The notes: generated by a model not told the origin, from the letters alone. A stretch of DNA of 13,955 bases from an uncultured Lachnospiraceae bacterium (GCA_910589265.1 CAJUTQ010000037.1:1-13955); one strand, 5' to 3'; positions 1-6,747 are shown, counted from the first letter of the stretch. Translations and numbers: made by a program.

Positions 1-27
1 AATTTCAAAAAAATCTCATTAATTTTC

Positions 28-50
28 AAGGGATAAGTGCGCCCTTTTTT
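28..50 (+). terminator. Short intrinsic terminator
   Basis: AAGGG and CCCTT arms flank a GC-containing loop and are followed by a six-T run on the plus strand. It would end a plus-strand transcript entering from the left of the window. On the minus strand no T-run follows, so it is unlikely to serve the signal peptidase gene. Confidence 0.45.
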
Positions 51-148
51 CAATGTTTATTTGATATCTTTCCAAAATCCCACAGTATTCAGTTGTCAAT
101 ACACAAATCTAAACTAGCTCTTATAAATCCGAGAGGCTATCTATAATT

Positions 149-679
149 CTAATCATAACACAATGAACCCACATCAGAAAAAGGAAATAAAATGCATTTT
201 GCTTTTGCTTGAATGTCTTCAATAGGAACATATGGGTTCTCCCAAAATCTACTGTCCTTTGAATTGTTTCGATTATCTCCCATAAAAAAATAACAGCCTT
301 CAGGAATCTCATAGATACCATCCCCTACTTGGTTTTGAGAATTCTTTATAAATGAATCATCCAACTCTACACCATCTGCATACACTTTACCTTCCTTCAC
401 TTCAATAGTTTCCCCTGGCAAACCAATAAGTCGTTTAATATATGTGATTTCAGGATTATCTGGGGCAATAAATGTTAGAATATCATATCTTTTCAATTCA
501 TCCTCATCTACATCATACCTCGTAGAAAAAACAATATTTCCTGTCATTATCGTAGATTCCATACTGCTTGAAGGAATATAACTTAACATAAAGACTGTCT
601 GAAACAAAATTAAAATTACAATAGCAAAAAATGCATATACACCAAGTATAATTAGAACTTTCTTCGTAAACCAATCCAT
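149..679 (-). CDS. lepB: Signal peptidase I
   Basis: Type I signal peptidase, 176 aa, the membrane-anchored serine protease that removes signal peptides from exported proteins at the outer face of the cytoplasmic membrane. One N-terminal membrane segment spans about residues 8-32. The family boxes follow in order: PSSSMEST with the nucleophile Ser39 just before Met40; YIKRLIGLPGE with the general-base Lys82; and GDNRNNSKDSRFW near residues 134-146. The length fits the short Gram-positive Sip type. The start is supported by GAGGAGGAG a few bases upstream of ATG. It is divergent from clpX, with about 250 bp between them. All catalytic residues are present, so it should be active. Whether it is the housekeeping enzyme or one dedicated to a nearby surface system cannot be told from this window. 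Confidence 0.95.
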   Translation of the reverse strand: MDWFTKKVLIILGVYAFFAIVILILFQTVFMLSYIPSSSMESTIMTGNIVFSTRYDVDEDELKRYDILTFIAPDNPEITYIKRLIGLPGETIEVKEGKVYADGVELDDSFIKNSQNQVGDGIYEIPEGCYFFMGDNRNNSKDSRFWENPYVPIEDIQAKAKCILFPFSDVGSLCYD

Positions 680-734
680 TAACCATCTCCTCCTCTCATT
701 TCTCCAATTTTTCTTCTGTTTTTGTTTCTTCTAT

Positions 735-763
735 ATTATAATACTACAAATAAATCCCATAAA
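735..763 (-). promoter_or_regulatory. Candidate promoter of signal peptidase gene
   Basis: On the minus strand a perfect TATAAT lies at 740-735. A weak -35 (TTTATG, 763-758) sits 17 nt upstream. The -10 is about 55 bp upstream of the signal peptidase start. The -35 is poor, so this rests on the -10 and its position. Confidence 0.45.
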
Positions 764-802
764 CTCCTGCAAAAATACATAATCAACAGCTTTTCCACAT
801 TT

Positions 803-856
803 TTTACTTCGTTTTTGATCTTCATTTATGCGAGGTCGCATAGATGAAGAAGTAAA
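803..856. promoter_or_regulatory. Interrupted palindrome upstream of clpX
   Basis: The inner arms CTTCAT-T-TATGCG (820-832) and CGCATA-G-ATGAAG (837-849) pair over 12 bases around a 4-nt centre. The outer arms TTTACTT (803-809) and AAGTAAA (850-856) extend it. It lies in the divergent intergenic region about 75-130 bp upstream of clpX, where an operator or leader hairpin would be expected. It does not look like a CtsR heptad repeat. The function is inferred only from position and symmetry. Confidence 0.4.
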
Positions 857-930
857 CATGATTGCATTTATGCTGAATTTAATACAAAGAAAAAAATGAT
901 AGAATTAGATAAAATAAGGAAGAGGAGGGG

Positions 931-2244
931 ATGGATATAGAAACATGTGCATTTTGTGGACGAACTATCAGGCAAGTGGAACAGATAGTTAGAAGTCCTG
1001 TAAATGATGGAATTTATATCTGTGAGAAGTGTGCCCAAATAGCAATTTCAGTATTTAATGGAGAAATAAATAAAAAGTCAGCCAAAAACCTAAGAAAACA
1101 CTGGGAAAGCCTCCCAGATATGAAAATTATAAAAAGAAAATCAAGATGGGATGATGTTGTATTTGCTCTTACACCAAAACAAATACACCATGAACTAGAT
1201 AGATTTATTGTTGGTCAGGAACATGCTAAAAAAGTTCTATCAGTTGCCATCTATAATCATAATAAAAGACTTCATGATGAAACAGGTTTAATTAAAAAAT
1301 CTAATATTTTAATTGCAGGGCCAAGTGGTTGTGGTAAAACATTGCTTGCAAGAACATTGGCTAAGATACTTGATGTTCCATTTGTCATAGCAGATGCAAC
1401 CAGTTTGACAGAGGCTGGATATGTTGGTGATGATGTTGAGGTTTGCATACAACAATTGATAGCTACTGCTGAAGGTGATATTGAACTGGCACAGAAAGGT
1501 ATCGTATATATTGATGAAATAGATAAAATTGCCAGGACAGGGGAAAATAGGAGTATTACAAGAGATGTATCAGGACAAGGTGTCCAGGAAAGCCTTCTGA
1601 AATTAATCGAAGGCTGCACTGTATCTGTTCCACTAACAGATAGGAGAAAACATCCACAAGGCAATAATGTGCAATTTGACACATCAAATGTGTTGTTTAT
1701 ATGTGGTGGTGCATTTGAAGGATTATTTGATACAAAAAGAAAAACTGTTGTAGGATTTAATACAGAGCAGCCTAAAATAGAAGATAATAAAAAAGATGCA
1801 AATAAGGAATTGACATCTGAGGCACTCAAGAAATATGGAATTATGCCAGAATTAATAGGAAGACTTCACATCAAATGTGCCTTAACTGGATTAACAGAAA
1901 ATGATCTTGTCCATGTTTTGACCAAACCTGAAGATGCGATAACAAAAGAATACCAGACATTGTTTAAACAGGATGGGGTGGATTTAATTTATGAAGAAGA
2001 AGCACTTCATGAAATAGCAAAACATGCTATTGAAAAGAAAACTGGAGCAAGAGGACTAAGGAGCATCTTAGAAGATGTAATGTTGGATGCCATGTACACT
2101 ATCCCAGATAAAAAAGATAACATATCAAAATGCATAATCACTAAAGAATCTATACAAACAAATAAACCAAGAATCATAAAAAAAAGACAAAAAAGAAAAA
2201 ATACTGCCACTGCTGCCCAAACTAACACTGGAACAGGCCAATAA
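931..2244 (+). CDS. clpX: ATP-dependent Clp protease ATP-binding subunit ClpX
   Basis: Complete 437-aa AAA+ unfoldase that recognises tagged proteins and threads them into ClpP. Visible parts in order: C4 zinc-binding domain (Cys6, Cys9, Cys31, Cys34), Walker A GPSGCGKT (130-137), pore-1 loop GYVG (163-166), Walker B IVYIDEID (191-198), pore-2 RKH (239-241), a ClpP-docking loop VGF (274-276, the IGF/LGF position), the IGR arginine-finger region (309-311) and sensor-2 GARG (372-375). The start follows an AGGAGGGG ribosome binding site. Oddities: no clpP or tig adjoins it, the usual GRLP after the arginine finger is GRLH, and the tail after residue 410 is a basic, then Thr/Ala/Gln-rich extension. 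The conserved docking loop suggests it still works with a ClpP. It may be a second, accessory clpX, but that cannot be settled from one window. Confidence 0.95.
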   Translation: MDIETCAFCGRTIRQVEQIVRSPVNDGIYICEKCAQIAISVFNGEINKKSAKNLRKHWESLPDMKIIKRKSRWDDVVFALTPKQIHHELDRFIVGQEHAKKVLSVAIYNHNKRLHDETGLIKKSNILIAGPSGCGKTLLARTLAKILDVPFVIADATSLTEAGYVGDDVEVCIQQLIATAEGDIELAQKGIVYIDEIDKIARTGENRSITRDVSGQGVQESLLKLIEGCTVSVPLTDRRKHPQGNNVQFDTSNVLFICGGAFEGLFDTKRKTVVGFNTEQPKIEDNKKDANKELTSEALKKYGIMPELIGRLHIKCALTGLTENDLVHVLTKPEDAITKEYQTLFKQDGVDLIYEEEALHEIAKHAIEKKTGARGLRSILEDVMLDAMYTIPDKKDNISKCIITKESIQTNKPRIIKKRQKRKNTATAAQTNTGTGQ

Positions 2245-2245
2245 C

Positions 2246-2275
2246 AATTTTAGCCAAAAAATTGCAAAATTTTTT
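2246..2275 (+). terminator. Weak terminator after clpX
   Basis: AATTTT (2246-2251) and AAAATT (2266-2271) can pair, and a T-run at 2270-2275 follows on the plus strand just after the clpX stop. The stem has no G:C pairs, so it is weak. Confidence 0.3.
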
Positions 2276-2295
2276 CTTCTATGAATAAATGTTCT

Positions 2296-2327
2296 AAAAA
2301 GTCCTGACAGATAATTGCCAGGACTTT
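2296..2327 (-). terminator. Convergent-region terminator
   Basis: Perfect 9-bp stem of AAAGTCCTG (2298-2306) with CAGGACTTT (2319-2327). Read on the minus strand it runs into TTTTTAG, so it is best placed to end the toxin transcript. It may also stop clpX read-through from the other side. It lies between two convergent genes. Confidence 0.65.
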
Positions 2328-2374
2328 CTGAATGCATATAACATTATTCGGTTTTATGTTGGTTGTTCCATATA

Positions 2375-2707
2375 TCACAATCCTAAATATGATTTAATTT
2401 CCTGCTTTATCTGTTTGCCATAAGCAGTCCCTCTGATACTTCCGATTTTTACCAGAAGCTGGGGTTGGTCCAAAGTTGTTATTTGTTCAATAACTGCAAT
2501 GTTTTTTTCGCACATTCCATAATCACCAATATACACATAACTCATCAATTTATCCTGTTCTGCAGCATCAATAATTGGCACAATGGTGACAACTGATGAA
2601 CTTTTGTTAGAATTATTGGCTGATACCACCAGAACAGTCTGCTTTTCATGATGTAAATTACCTGTTACATTCTTATTGGCAATGTAAATATCTCCATATC
2701 TGCACAT
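2375..2707 (-). CDS. MazF/PemK-like toxin (type II toxin family)
   Basis: Predicted 110-aa protein of the MazF/PemK growth-inhibitor fold, a family of mRNA interferases. Family features seen: an N-terminal MCRYGDIYIA strand, the core QTVLVVSANNSNKSSSVVTIVPI (family pattern: RPVLVIQND..N..S.TVIVAPI), and a C-terminal IAVIEQITTLDQPQL (family: .LEQIRTIDK.RL). The usual Gly-x-Arg-Pro before the VLV strand is replaced by HHEKQT, so activity is uncertain. The start chosen is internal to a longer open frame because GGAGGT lies 7 nt upstream of this ATG and the family N-terminus begins here; upstream in-frame residues are not family-like. It lies 76 nt downstream of, and in the same direction as, the cysteine-rich small protein at 2784-2990. 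No MazE-like gene is visible. Confidence 0.75.
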   Translation of the reverse strand: MCRYGDIYIANKNVTGNLHHEKQTVLVVSANNSNKSSSVVTIVPIIDAAEQDKLMSYVYIGDYGMCEKNIAVIEQITTLDQPQLLVKIGSIRGTAYGKQIKQEIKSYLGL

Positions 2708-2783
2708 TTTAAGTACCTCCATTTTTGAAATTCTTAATTCATCATAAATATGATTTTTTTTAAGATAAAAATTTCCAAGGTTT

Positions 2784-2990
2784 CTATAATGGCTCATTAT
2801 CCAGTTCAAATGGAAGTTTCTCCTCTTCTTCATTTATAGTTTCCCTTTCTACATGTTTATCCAAAACTTCTAATATATCACTTACATCACAATATTCTGC
2901 CTCTGAACAAGAATAGGGTGAGCATCTGCAGCAGTGTTTCATTATTACACTTGCAATTTCATCATATTCATTATTATTAATCCAAAACAT
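2784..2990 (-). CDS. Cysteine-rich small protein A (unknown, paralogous to 3591-3836)
   Basis: A 68-aa protein of no family I recognise. It has a CCRC cluster at residues 20-23, further Cys28 and Cys34 and a CDV motif. An amphipathic stretch with HVER follows, then an acidic Glu-rich tail ending in LPFEL. Five cysteines in 15 residues suggest metal binding. The start is the second in-frame ATG (MFWIN), because GGAGGA lies 7 nt upstream and because it then aligns residue-for-residue with the paralogue from position 1 through CCxC. It is upstream of and co-directional with the MazF-like gene, so it is a candidate partner or regulator of that toxin. That role is inference only. Confidence 0.75.
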   Translation of the reverse strand: MFWINNNEYDEIASVIMKHCCRCSPYSCSEAEYCDVSDILEVLDKHVERETINEEEEKLPFELDNEPL

Positions 2991-3018
2991 AATATCATCC
3001 TCCATCTTCATTGTGATG

Positions 3019-3036
3019 TTGCCAGTTACATGGCAA
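3019..3036 (-). promoter_or_regulatory. Hairpin in leader of small protein A
   Basis: TTGCCA and TGGCAA form a perfect 6-bp stem with a 6-nt loop about 30 nt upstream of the start. It is absent from the leader of paralogue B, which is otherwise similar. Function unknown. Confidence 0.3.
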
Positions 3037-3040
3037 TCCT

Positions 3041-3078
3041 GTCAAATAATCATCTAAGTTTAATATGATAAATTTTTT
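3041..3078 (-). repeat. Conserved upstream block of paralogue A (copy 1)
   Basis: This stretch and 3871-3907 share GTCA, ATCT and then TAATATG-R-TAAATTTTTT at matching distances upstream of the two paralogous cysteine-rich genes. The duplication therefore included the upstream region, which probably holds the promoter. No clean -35/-10 pair could be assigned. Confidence 0.5.
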
Positions 3079-3201
3079 GATAACGACTAATATTTTTCAG
3101 AAAAATTTCTATCTAAAAATTTACTTAACCAAAATCCATCATTAGACTAAATATGGGAGTGGAATAAAGTCATTATCCAATTATTTTAATTCATTGCATC
3201 C

Positions 3202-3233
3202 ATCATTTTAAAAACAAGAAAAAATAAAATGAT
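3202..3233 (+). promoter_or_regulatory. Inverted repeat abutting the ribosome binding site of 3247-3453
   Basis: ATCATTTTA (3202-3210) and TAAAATGAT (3225-3233) pair perfectly over 9 bp. They end two bases before the GGAGGA ribosome binding site of the next gene. It could be an operator or an AU-rich mRNA hairpin affecting translation. Seen directly; function inferred. Confidence 0.35.
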
Positions 3234-3246
3234 TGGAGGATAAATA

Positions 3247-3453
3247 ATGTCACAACTGAAACTAAAAGACATTGGGATGGATTCTATGGAAATTTTGTAC
3301 TATGAACGACAAGCAAAAAGAAAAAAGGCTTATATATCAAAAAGAAGGAAATTAACCCAAACCAAAGAAAAACCTACCAGAAACTCAAAAATAGAACAGA
3401 ATTTTGATGCATTTGACATAAATCCAAGAAAATCCCTTTATAATATGTGTTAA
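3247..3453 (+). CDS. Small basic protein, unknown
   Basis: A 68-aa protein of no recognised family. The start has a strong GGAGGA 6 nt upstream. It begins with MSQLKLKDIGMDSMEILYYE, followed by a strongly basic middle (RQAKRKKAYISKRRKL) and a polar C-terminus. The basic region could contact nucleic acid. A perfect terminator follows directly after the stop, so it is a self-contained transcription unit lying between the two cysteine-rich paralogues and running opposite to them. Confidence 0.65.
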   Translation: MSQLKLKDIGMDSMEILYYERQAKRKKAYISKRRKLTQTKEKPTRNSKIEQNFDAFDINPRKSLYNMC

Positions 3454-3457
3454 ATTG

Positions 3458-3512
3458 AAACAACTATGTGTCAACCTGAATATATCCATCAGATGACACA
3501 TAGTTGTTTTTT
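3458..3512 (+). terminator. Strong intrinsic terminator
   Basis: A perfect 16-bp inverted repeat (3458-3473 and 3494-3509, core ACAACTATGTGTCA) with a 20-nt loop ends in a six-T run. It starts a few bases after the stop of the 68-aa gene at 3247-3453. It may also act weakly on the minus-strand transcript of 3591-3836. Confidence 0.85.
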
Positions 3513-3590
3513 GCTTATACCCAGAAAGCCCTCTTCTGTTTGCTTTAGGTGCTTTTTCTTCACTTTCTCAGATGTATATCTTCTCCATTG

Positions 3591-3836
3591 TCACACCTTG
3601 AATGGAAATTTATCTTCATCACAGCTTATATCAACTTCTCTACTTGAGCATTCTATGCCAGGTTCTTTTTCAAACTTTATTTCATTTCTTTCCATATGAT
3701 CCCATAAGATTTCACAAATCATTTGAACATCACACTCTATTTCAGCACAGTGCCCATTTCGGTCAGCACAAGGACAACAGTATCCTGAAATCATACCAAC
3801 AATATCCTCATATTCTTTTCTGGTTATCGTAAACAC
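3591..3836 (-). CDS. Cysteine-rich small protein B (unknown, GTG start)
   Basis: An 81-aa paralogue of the protein at 2784-2990. It has CCPC at residues 20-23, Cys30, Cys35 in a CDV motif, then HMERNE, a longer acidic insert and a FPFKV end. An in-frame ATG lies three codons upstream of the chosen start, but it sits directly against the AAGGGG ribosome binding site. The GTG gives proper spacing, and its MFTIT start aligns exactly with MFWIN of paralogue A. Unlike A it has no MazF-like gene downstream; a terminator hairpin follows instead. Function unknown; metal binding is plausible. Confidence 0.7.
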   Translation of the reverse strand: MFTITRKEYEDIVGMISGYCCPCADRNGHCAEIECDVQMICEILWDHMERNEIKFEKEPGIECSSREVDISCDEDKFPFKV

Positions 3837-4215
3837 AATATTCATCCCCTTTTCACTATATTACAACTATGTCACTGGTTATCTGTTTTTAATATGGTAA
3901 ATTTTTTAGTTACATAGAAAAATCTCTCAAAAAAGTTTATATTAATAGAAGAACTTTCAAACTTTATCCCTGAGTCCATTATAAAACTATATATCTGAAG
4001 ATTTGATTTAACGACACAGAAATTCAAGTTAAAGGATACTGACTGTCCATTAAGAGAAAATTCTTCTATAAATGTGACCTGATCCACACCCTGCATAGCC
4101 AGCAAAAAAATGGAATGCAAAAGAAAAAACGAAGAATTTAAAAAATTCCATAGCTATCTTATGATAATTGTGGTACGATAAAAGCAGAGAATTTAAAATC
4201 CAGGCAGGTGATACT
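3837..4215. other. Gene-free interval
   Basis: About 380 bp between divergent genes. It holds the upstream block shared with paralogue A (3871-3907) and presumably the promoters of both neighbours. An 82-codon minus-strand frame here lacks a ribosome binding site and an ATG start and is not accepted as a gene. Confidence 0.5.
3871..3907 (-). repeat. Conserved upstream block of paralogue B (copy 2)
   Basis: Counterpart of 3041-3078, sharing GTCA, ATCT and TAATATGGTAAATTTTTT in the same order and at a similar distance from the gene start. Confidence 0.5.
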
Positions 4216-4752
4216 ATGGATAACAAAAGTAAATTATTAGATTGCTTATATAAAAATATGATAGCATATTTTGCAGGAGACCCAAAAAGGATATATCACT
4301 TTATTAAAGTCCACAGTTTTGCAAAACTAATTGCACAAAATGAAAACCTGGCAGATGAACAGCTTCTTATTTTAGAAGCAGCAGCTTATGTCCATGATAT
4401 AGGTATCAAACCTGCAGAGCAGATACATGGAAAGTGCAATGGCAAACTCCAGGAGCAGTATGGACCTCCAGAAGCAGAAACAATGTTGCAGACTTGTGGT
4501 TTTTCAGAACAACAGATTAAACGAATTTCTTATCTTGTTGGGCATCACCATACCTATACAGGCATAGATGGGATTGATTACCAGATTCTGGTTGAGGCTG
4601 ATTTTCTTGTAAACCTCTATGAAGATAACTGTAAAAAAGAAACAATACAGCACACATACCAGAAAATTTTCAAGACAAAAACAGGAAGAAGTATATGCAG
4701 GACAATGTTTGTCATTGATATAACTGTTCCAGAAAGTCCAAAAACTATATAA
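4216..4752 (+). CDS. HD-domain phosphohydrolase
   Basis: A 178-aa HD-superfamily protein, a metal-dependent phosphohydrolase fold often acting on nucleotides. Metal ligands appear in order: His33 (FIKVHSFA), His60-Asp61 (AAYVHDIG), His110-112 (GHHHTY) and Asp129 (VEADFLVNL). This is the full H..HD..H..D set, so catalysis is likely. The substrate cannot be predicted. The ATG at 4216 is preferred over an upstream in-frame TTG because GCAGGTG lies just upstream and the longer form adds no domain sequence. The next gene begins 13 nt after the stop in the same direction, so the two are probably co-transcribed. Confidence 0.85.
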   Translation: MDNKSKLLDCLYKNMIAYFAGDPKRIYHFIKVHSFAKLIAQNENLADEQLLILEAAAYVHDIGIKPAEQIHGKCNGKLQEQYGPPEAETMLQTCGFSEQQIKRISYLVGHHHTYTGIDGIDYQILVEADFLVNLYEDNCKKETIQHTYQKIFKTKTGRSICRTMFVIDITVPESPKTI

Positions 4753-4765
4753 AGGTGGTAGGAAT

Positions 4766-5158
4766 ATGAAACATAAAGTAAAAGTAACTGTCATAGACAA
4801 AAAATTGTATCCAGAATTACAACACCAGTATTGTGCCAACCCTGCTTCTGGAGCTTGTCCTTGTTATAATGTCGGTGATGAATTTGTTTTCTATCGTGAT
4901 GATAAGAGGGATGACTTCTGGCATATGGGATTAAATACACTCGTTAAAACAAATGCAAATCCAGATACCATTGCAGGAGGTCCTAAAATGCCTTTCTGTT
5001 CCGAAGCCTGGGATGCTATTGCACGATATATCTACACAGGTTTGCAGGGAGGTTCTGTCATGAAGGACTGGATGAAAGATGAAAATACAATGATTGCCTG
5101 CTGTTCTGATGGAACAAGGCCAGTGATTTTCAAAATAGAACGAATTGACTATGAATAG
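4766..5158 (+). CDS. TIGR04076 family protein
   Basis: A 130-aa protein of the conserved TIGR04076 family, whose function is not known. Seen: N-terminal KVKVTVIDKKLYPELQHQY, a cysteine pair in SGACPCYNVGDEF, FCSEAWDAIARYIYTGLQGG, and the signature end MIACCSDGTRPVIFKIERID. The length is typical. The start has AAAGGTGG about 8 nt upstream. It follows the HD-domain gene with a 13-nt gap, probably in one operon. The conserved cysteines (CPC, FC, ACC) suggest metal or redox chemistry, which is an inference. Confidence 0.85.
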   Translation: MKHKVKVTVIDKKLYPELQHQYCANPASGACPCYNVGDEFVFYRDDKRDDFWHMGLNTLVKTNANPDTIAGGPKMPFCSEAWDAIARYIYTGLQGGSVMKDWMKDENTMIACCSDGTRPVIFKIERIDYE

Positions 5159-5225
5159 CAGCATGATAATTTCTATTCTATCTGCCAGCTAATATCATGA
5201 AAAAATATAATAACCAAACATTATC

Positions 5226-5256
5226 AGAGCATATGTACTTCAATCACATGTGCTCT
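5226..5256. terminator. Hairpin downstream of the HD/TIGR04076 pair
   Basis: An 11-bp stem (AGAGCATATGT with ACATGTGCTCT, one T:G wobble) around a 9-nt loop, about 70 nt after the stop. There is no clear T-run, so it may stabilise the 3' end rather than terminate. A second 7-bp hairpin (CATGATA/TATCATG) lies before it near 5163-5200. Confidence 0.4.
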
Positions 5257-5270
5257 ATTATTATACCACA

Positions 5271-5301
5271 AAATAAAAAAGACAGAGCTGGTCTGCCTTT
5301 T
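5271..5301 (-). terminator. Terminator of the LRR/188-aa operon
   Basis: Read on the minus strand, AAAAGGCAGA pairs with TCTGTCTTTT (10 bp with one wobble) over a 5-nt loop and continues into a long T-rich tract (complement of 5271-5280). It lies about 70 nt after the stop at 5374. Confidence 0.7.
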
Positions 5302-5373
5302 CCCAATACTTTCAAATGAATTTCTTTCTGTATATACAAAATACAATAAAAAAGAAAAGATGTATTTCCAAAA

Positions 5374-5940
5374 CTATTTACATTGTTGTTTAAATTCATA
5401 TAACAGCTTCGTGAACCTATATGTTTGTTCTGCAAAATTATGCTTTGTCATTCTTTCCTTATATTGATATGCAATAACATATTTTCTATTTTCCTCATCT
5501 AAAAAAACAGACTGAGGAAACTTCTCCATATACTTAAAAAAATTTTCTTTTTTTATTCCAGCCCGACCTGCTGTTACTTTTCCATAATTTCTAATTTCAA
5601 CTTTGCTATTACTAGCATATGCCCTTGTGCTAAATGCCCTACTAAACTCATATGGAATCATTGTAGACATTATTGACCCCAACGACTGCTGTTTACTTGC
5701 AGGAAAAGTAGCCAGTATGCCTTTTCTATTAGCAATACCTGTTCCAGTATTAACATATTCCATAATTGAACACCAAACTTTACAACCACTGTTTGTAATC
5801 AATTCATATGTTGGAACATACTCTGTCAGTCCATCTGGGTTTCCCCATTTCCAATTTCCAACACACTCAAACTGCATCATCAGTGATTGTATCATATCAC
5901 AAAATTCGTCAGCAAATTTCTTTGTGTTAATCTCATTCAT
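5374..5940 (-). CDS. Conserved-looking protein, unknown (188 aa)
   Basis: I do not recognise this 188-aa protein. It is soluble-looking, with no signal peptide or membrane segment. Distinctive stretches are CVGNWKWGNPDGLTEYVPTY, a central ANRKGILATFPASKQQSLGS and a basic C-terminal half (YKERMTKHNFAEQTYRFTKL). Its ATG overlaps the stop of the upstream LRR gene as ATGA, and AAGGAGAAAGG precedes it. The two are therefore almost certainly translated from one message and may be coupled. The partner is membrane-anchored and presumably extracellular, so a shared function is not obvious. Confidence 0.75.
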   Translation of the reverse strand: MNEINTKKFADEFCDMIQSLMMQFECVGNWKWGNPDGLTEYVPTYELITNSGCKVWCSIMEYVNTGTGIANRKGILATFPASKQQSLGSIMSTMIPYEFSRAFSTRAYASNSKVEIRNYGKVTAGRAGIKKENFFKYMEKFPQSVFLDEENRKYVIAYQYKERMTKHNFAEQTYRFTKLLYEFKQQCK

Positions 5941-6488
5941 ATCCTTTCTCCTTGTATCTTCTGTTTTTTTCCATTAAACCCTTTTGCTTTCAATATCTTT
6001 TTGTATTCTGACAGCTTGCTTTCAGGCACTGTAGCTACTGCTTTTGCATTCAAGCCCTTCAAAGCATCAGTACCAACACCCTGTTTGACCAAATCTGATG
6101 TTTTGATAACAATATTTTTTAAATTTTTGCAGCCACGGAAAGCCTCCATATTAATTACTTTCACATTCTTGCCAATAGTAAGTTTTTTTACTTTTTTGTT
6201 ATTTCTCAAGGCACCTGACTTAATATTCGTTACTTTGTAAGTCTGTCCATTGATTTTCACAGTATCTGGAATATTTATAGAAGTTACAGATTTTTTAGAA
6301 ATTCCCATAAATTGGACTTCCAGTTTTTTTTCGCTCGTAATAATATACTTATTATTTGAAGCCACAAATGTGTTGCTTGCAAACGAAAATCCCATCAGCT
6401 TTGAAACAATTATCGCTGTTACCACTAACATAGCGATAACCATACTTGCTATTATTGTTACTTTTTTTGTTTTAATCATGTTTCTCAT
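5937..6488 (-). CDS. Membrane-anchored leucine-rich-repeat (BspA/LRR_5-like) protein
   Basis: A 183-aa protein. The N-terminus is a basic segment (MRNMIKTKKV) followed by one hydrophobic segment at about residues 10-33, a signal anchor or uncleaved signal peptide. Residues about 65-135 show the BspA-like LRR_5 pattern: SINIPDTVKINGQTYKVTNI, then GALRNNKKVKKLTIGKNVKVI and MEAFRGCKNLKNIVI. The C-terminus is Lys/Gly-rich. Only about two to three repeats are present, far fewer than in large BspA surface proteins. No LPXTG motif is present, so anchoring would be by the N-terminal helix. The start has AAGGAGG 8 nt upstream. It is the first gene of an ATGA-overlapping pair. Confidence 0.8.
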   Translation of the reverse strand: MRNMIKTKKVTIIASMVIAMLVVTAIIVSKLMGFSFASNTFVASNNKYIITSEKKLEVQFMGISKKSVTSINIPDTVKINGQTYKVTNIKSGALRNNKKVKKLTIGKNVKVINMEAFRGCKNLKNIVIKTSDLVKQGVGTDALKGLNAKAVATVPESKLSEYKKILKAKGFNGKKQKIQGERI

Positions 6489-6608
6489 GTTAATTTCCTC
6501 CTTTTTTGTTTTTTTTAATCACCATTAAAATGCCCTATTGCATAAAACCAAATTCATCCATACAAATGGTATTGTCTGGGAATGTTTTAACTATTATATC
6601 ACTTTTTG

Positions 6609-6636
6609 TTGAGTTTTATCAATAATATTGTATAAT
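6609..6636 (+). promoter_or_regulatory. Candidate plus-strand promoter
   Basis: TTGAGT (6609-6614) and a perfect TATAAT (6631-6636) are 16 bp apart. A second GTATAA plus TTTGTTGTTTT segment 30 bp on repeats the -10 area. The promoter reads toward the tiny frame at 6718 and the repeat region. Confidence 0.5.
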
Positions 6637-6717
6637 TTTGTTGTTTTTTGTTTAAAGATAGTATAAATTTAGTTGTTTTGGTGGGGAGTTTGAAGAAGAA
6701 AGAGGAGGAGGGATATT

Positions 6718-6747
6718 ATGGGTTGGTTTGATAGATTTGGAGAATAA
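6718..6747 (+). CDS. Possible nine-residue peptide or leader frame
   Basis: The ATG follows AGAGGAGGAGGG with good spacing and encodes MGWFDRFGE before TAA. Immediately after it lies a second purine-rich AAAGGAGGAGG touching another ATG (6757) that opens a 34-codon frame. There is a promoter-like site upstream. It could be a leader peptide, a signalling peptide, or the start of a gene cut off by the repeats that begin near 6757. There is no protein-family evidence. Confidence 0.25.
   Translation: MGWFDRFGE

Noticed and set aside
1272..1829. 185-codon minus-strand frame inside clpX
   Set aside because: A shadow of the conserved clpX coding strand with no ribosome binding site.
3872..4120. 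82-codon minus-strand frame upstream of the GTG-start small gene
   Set aside because: TTG start, no ribosome binding site, no family-like features; it overlaps the non-coding block shared by the two paralogues.
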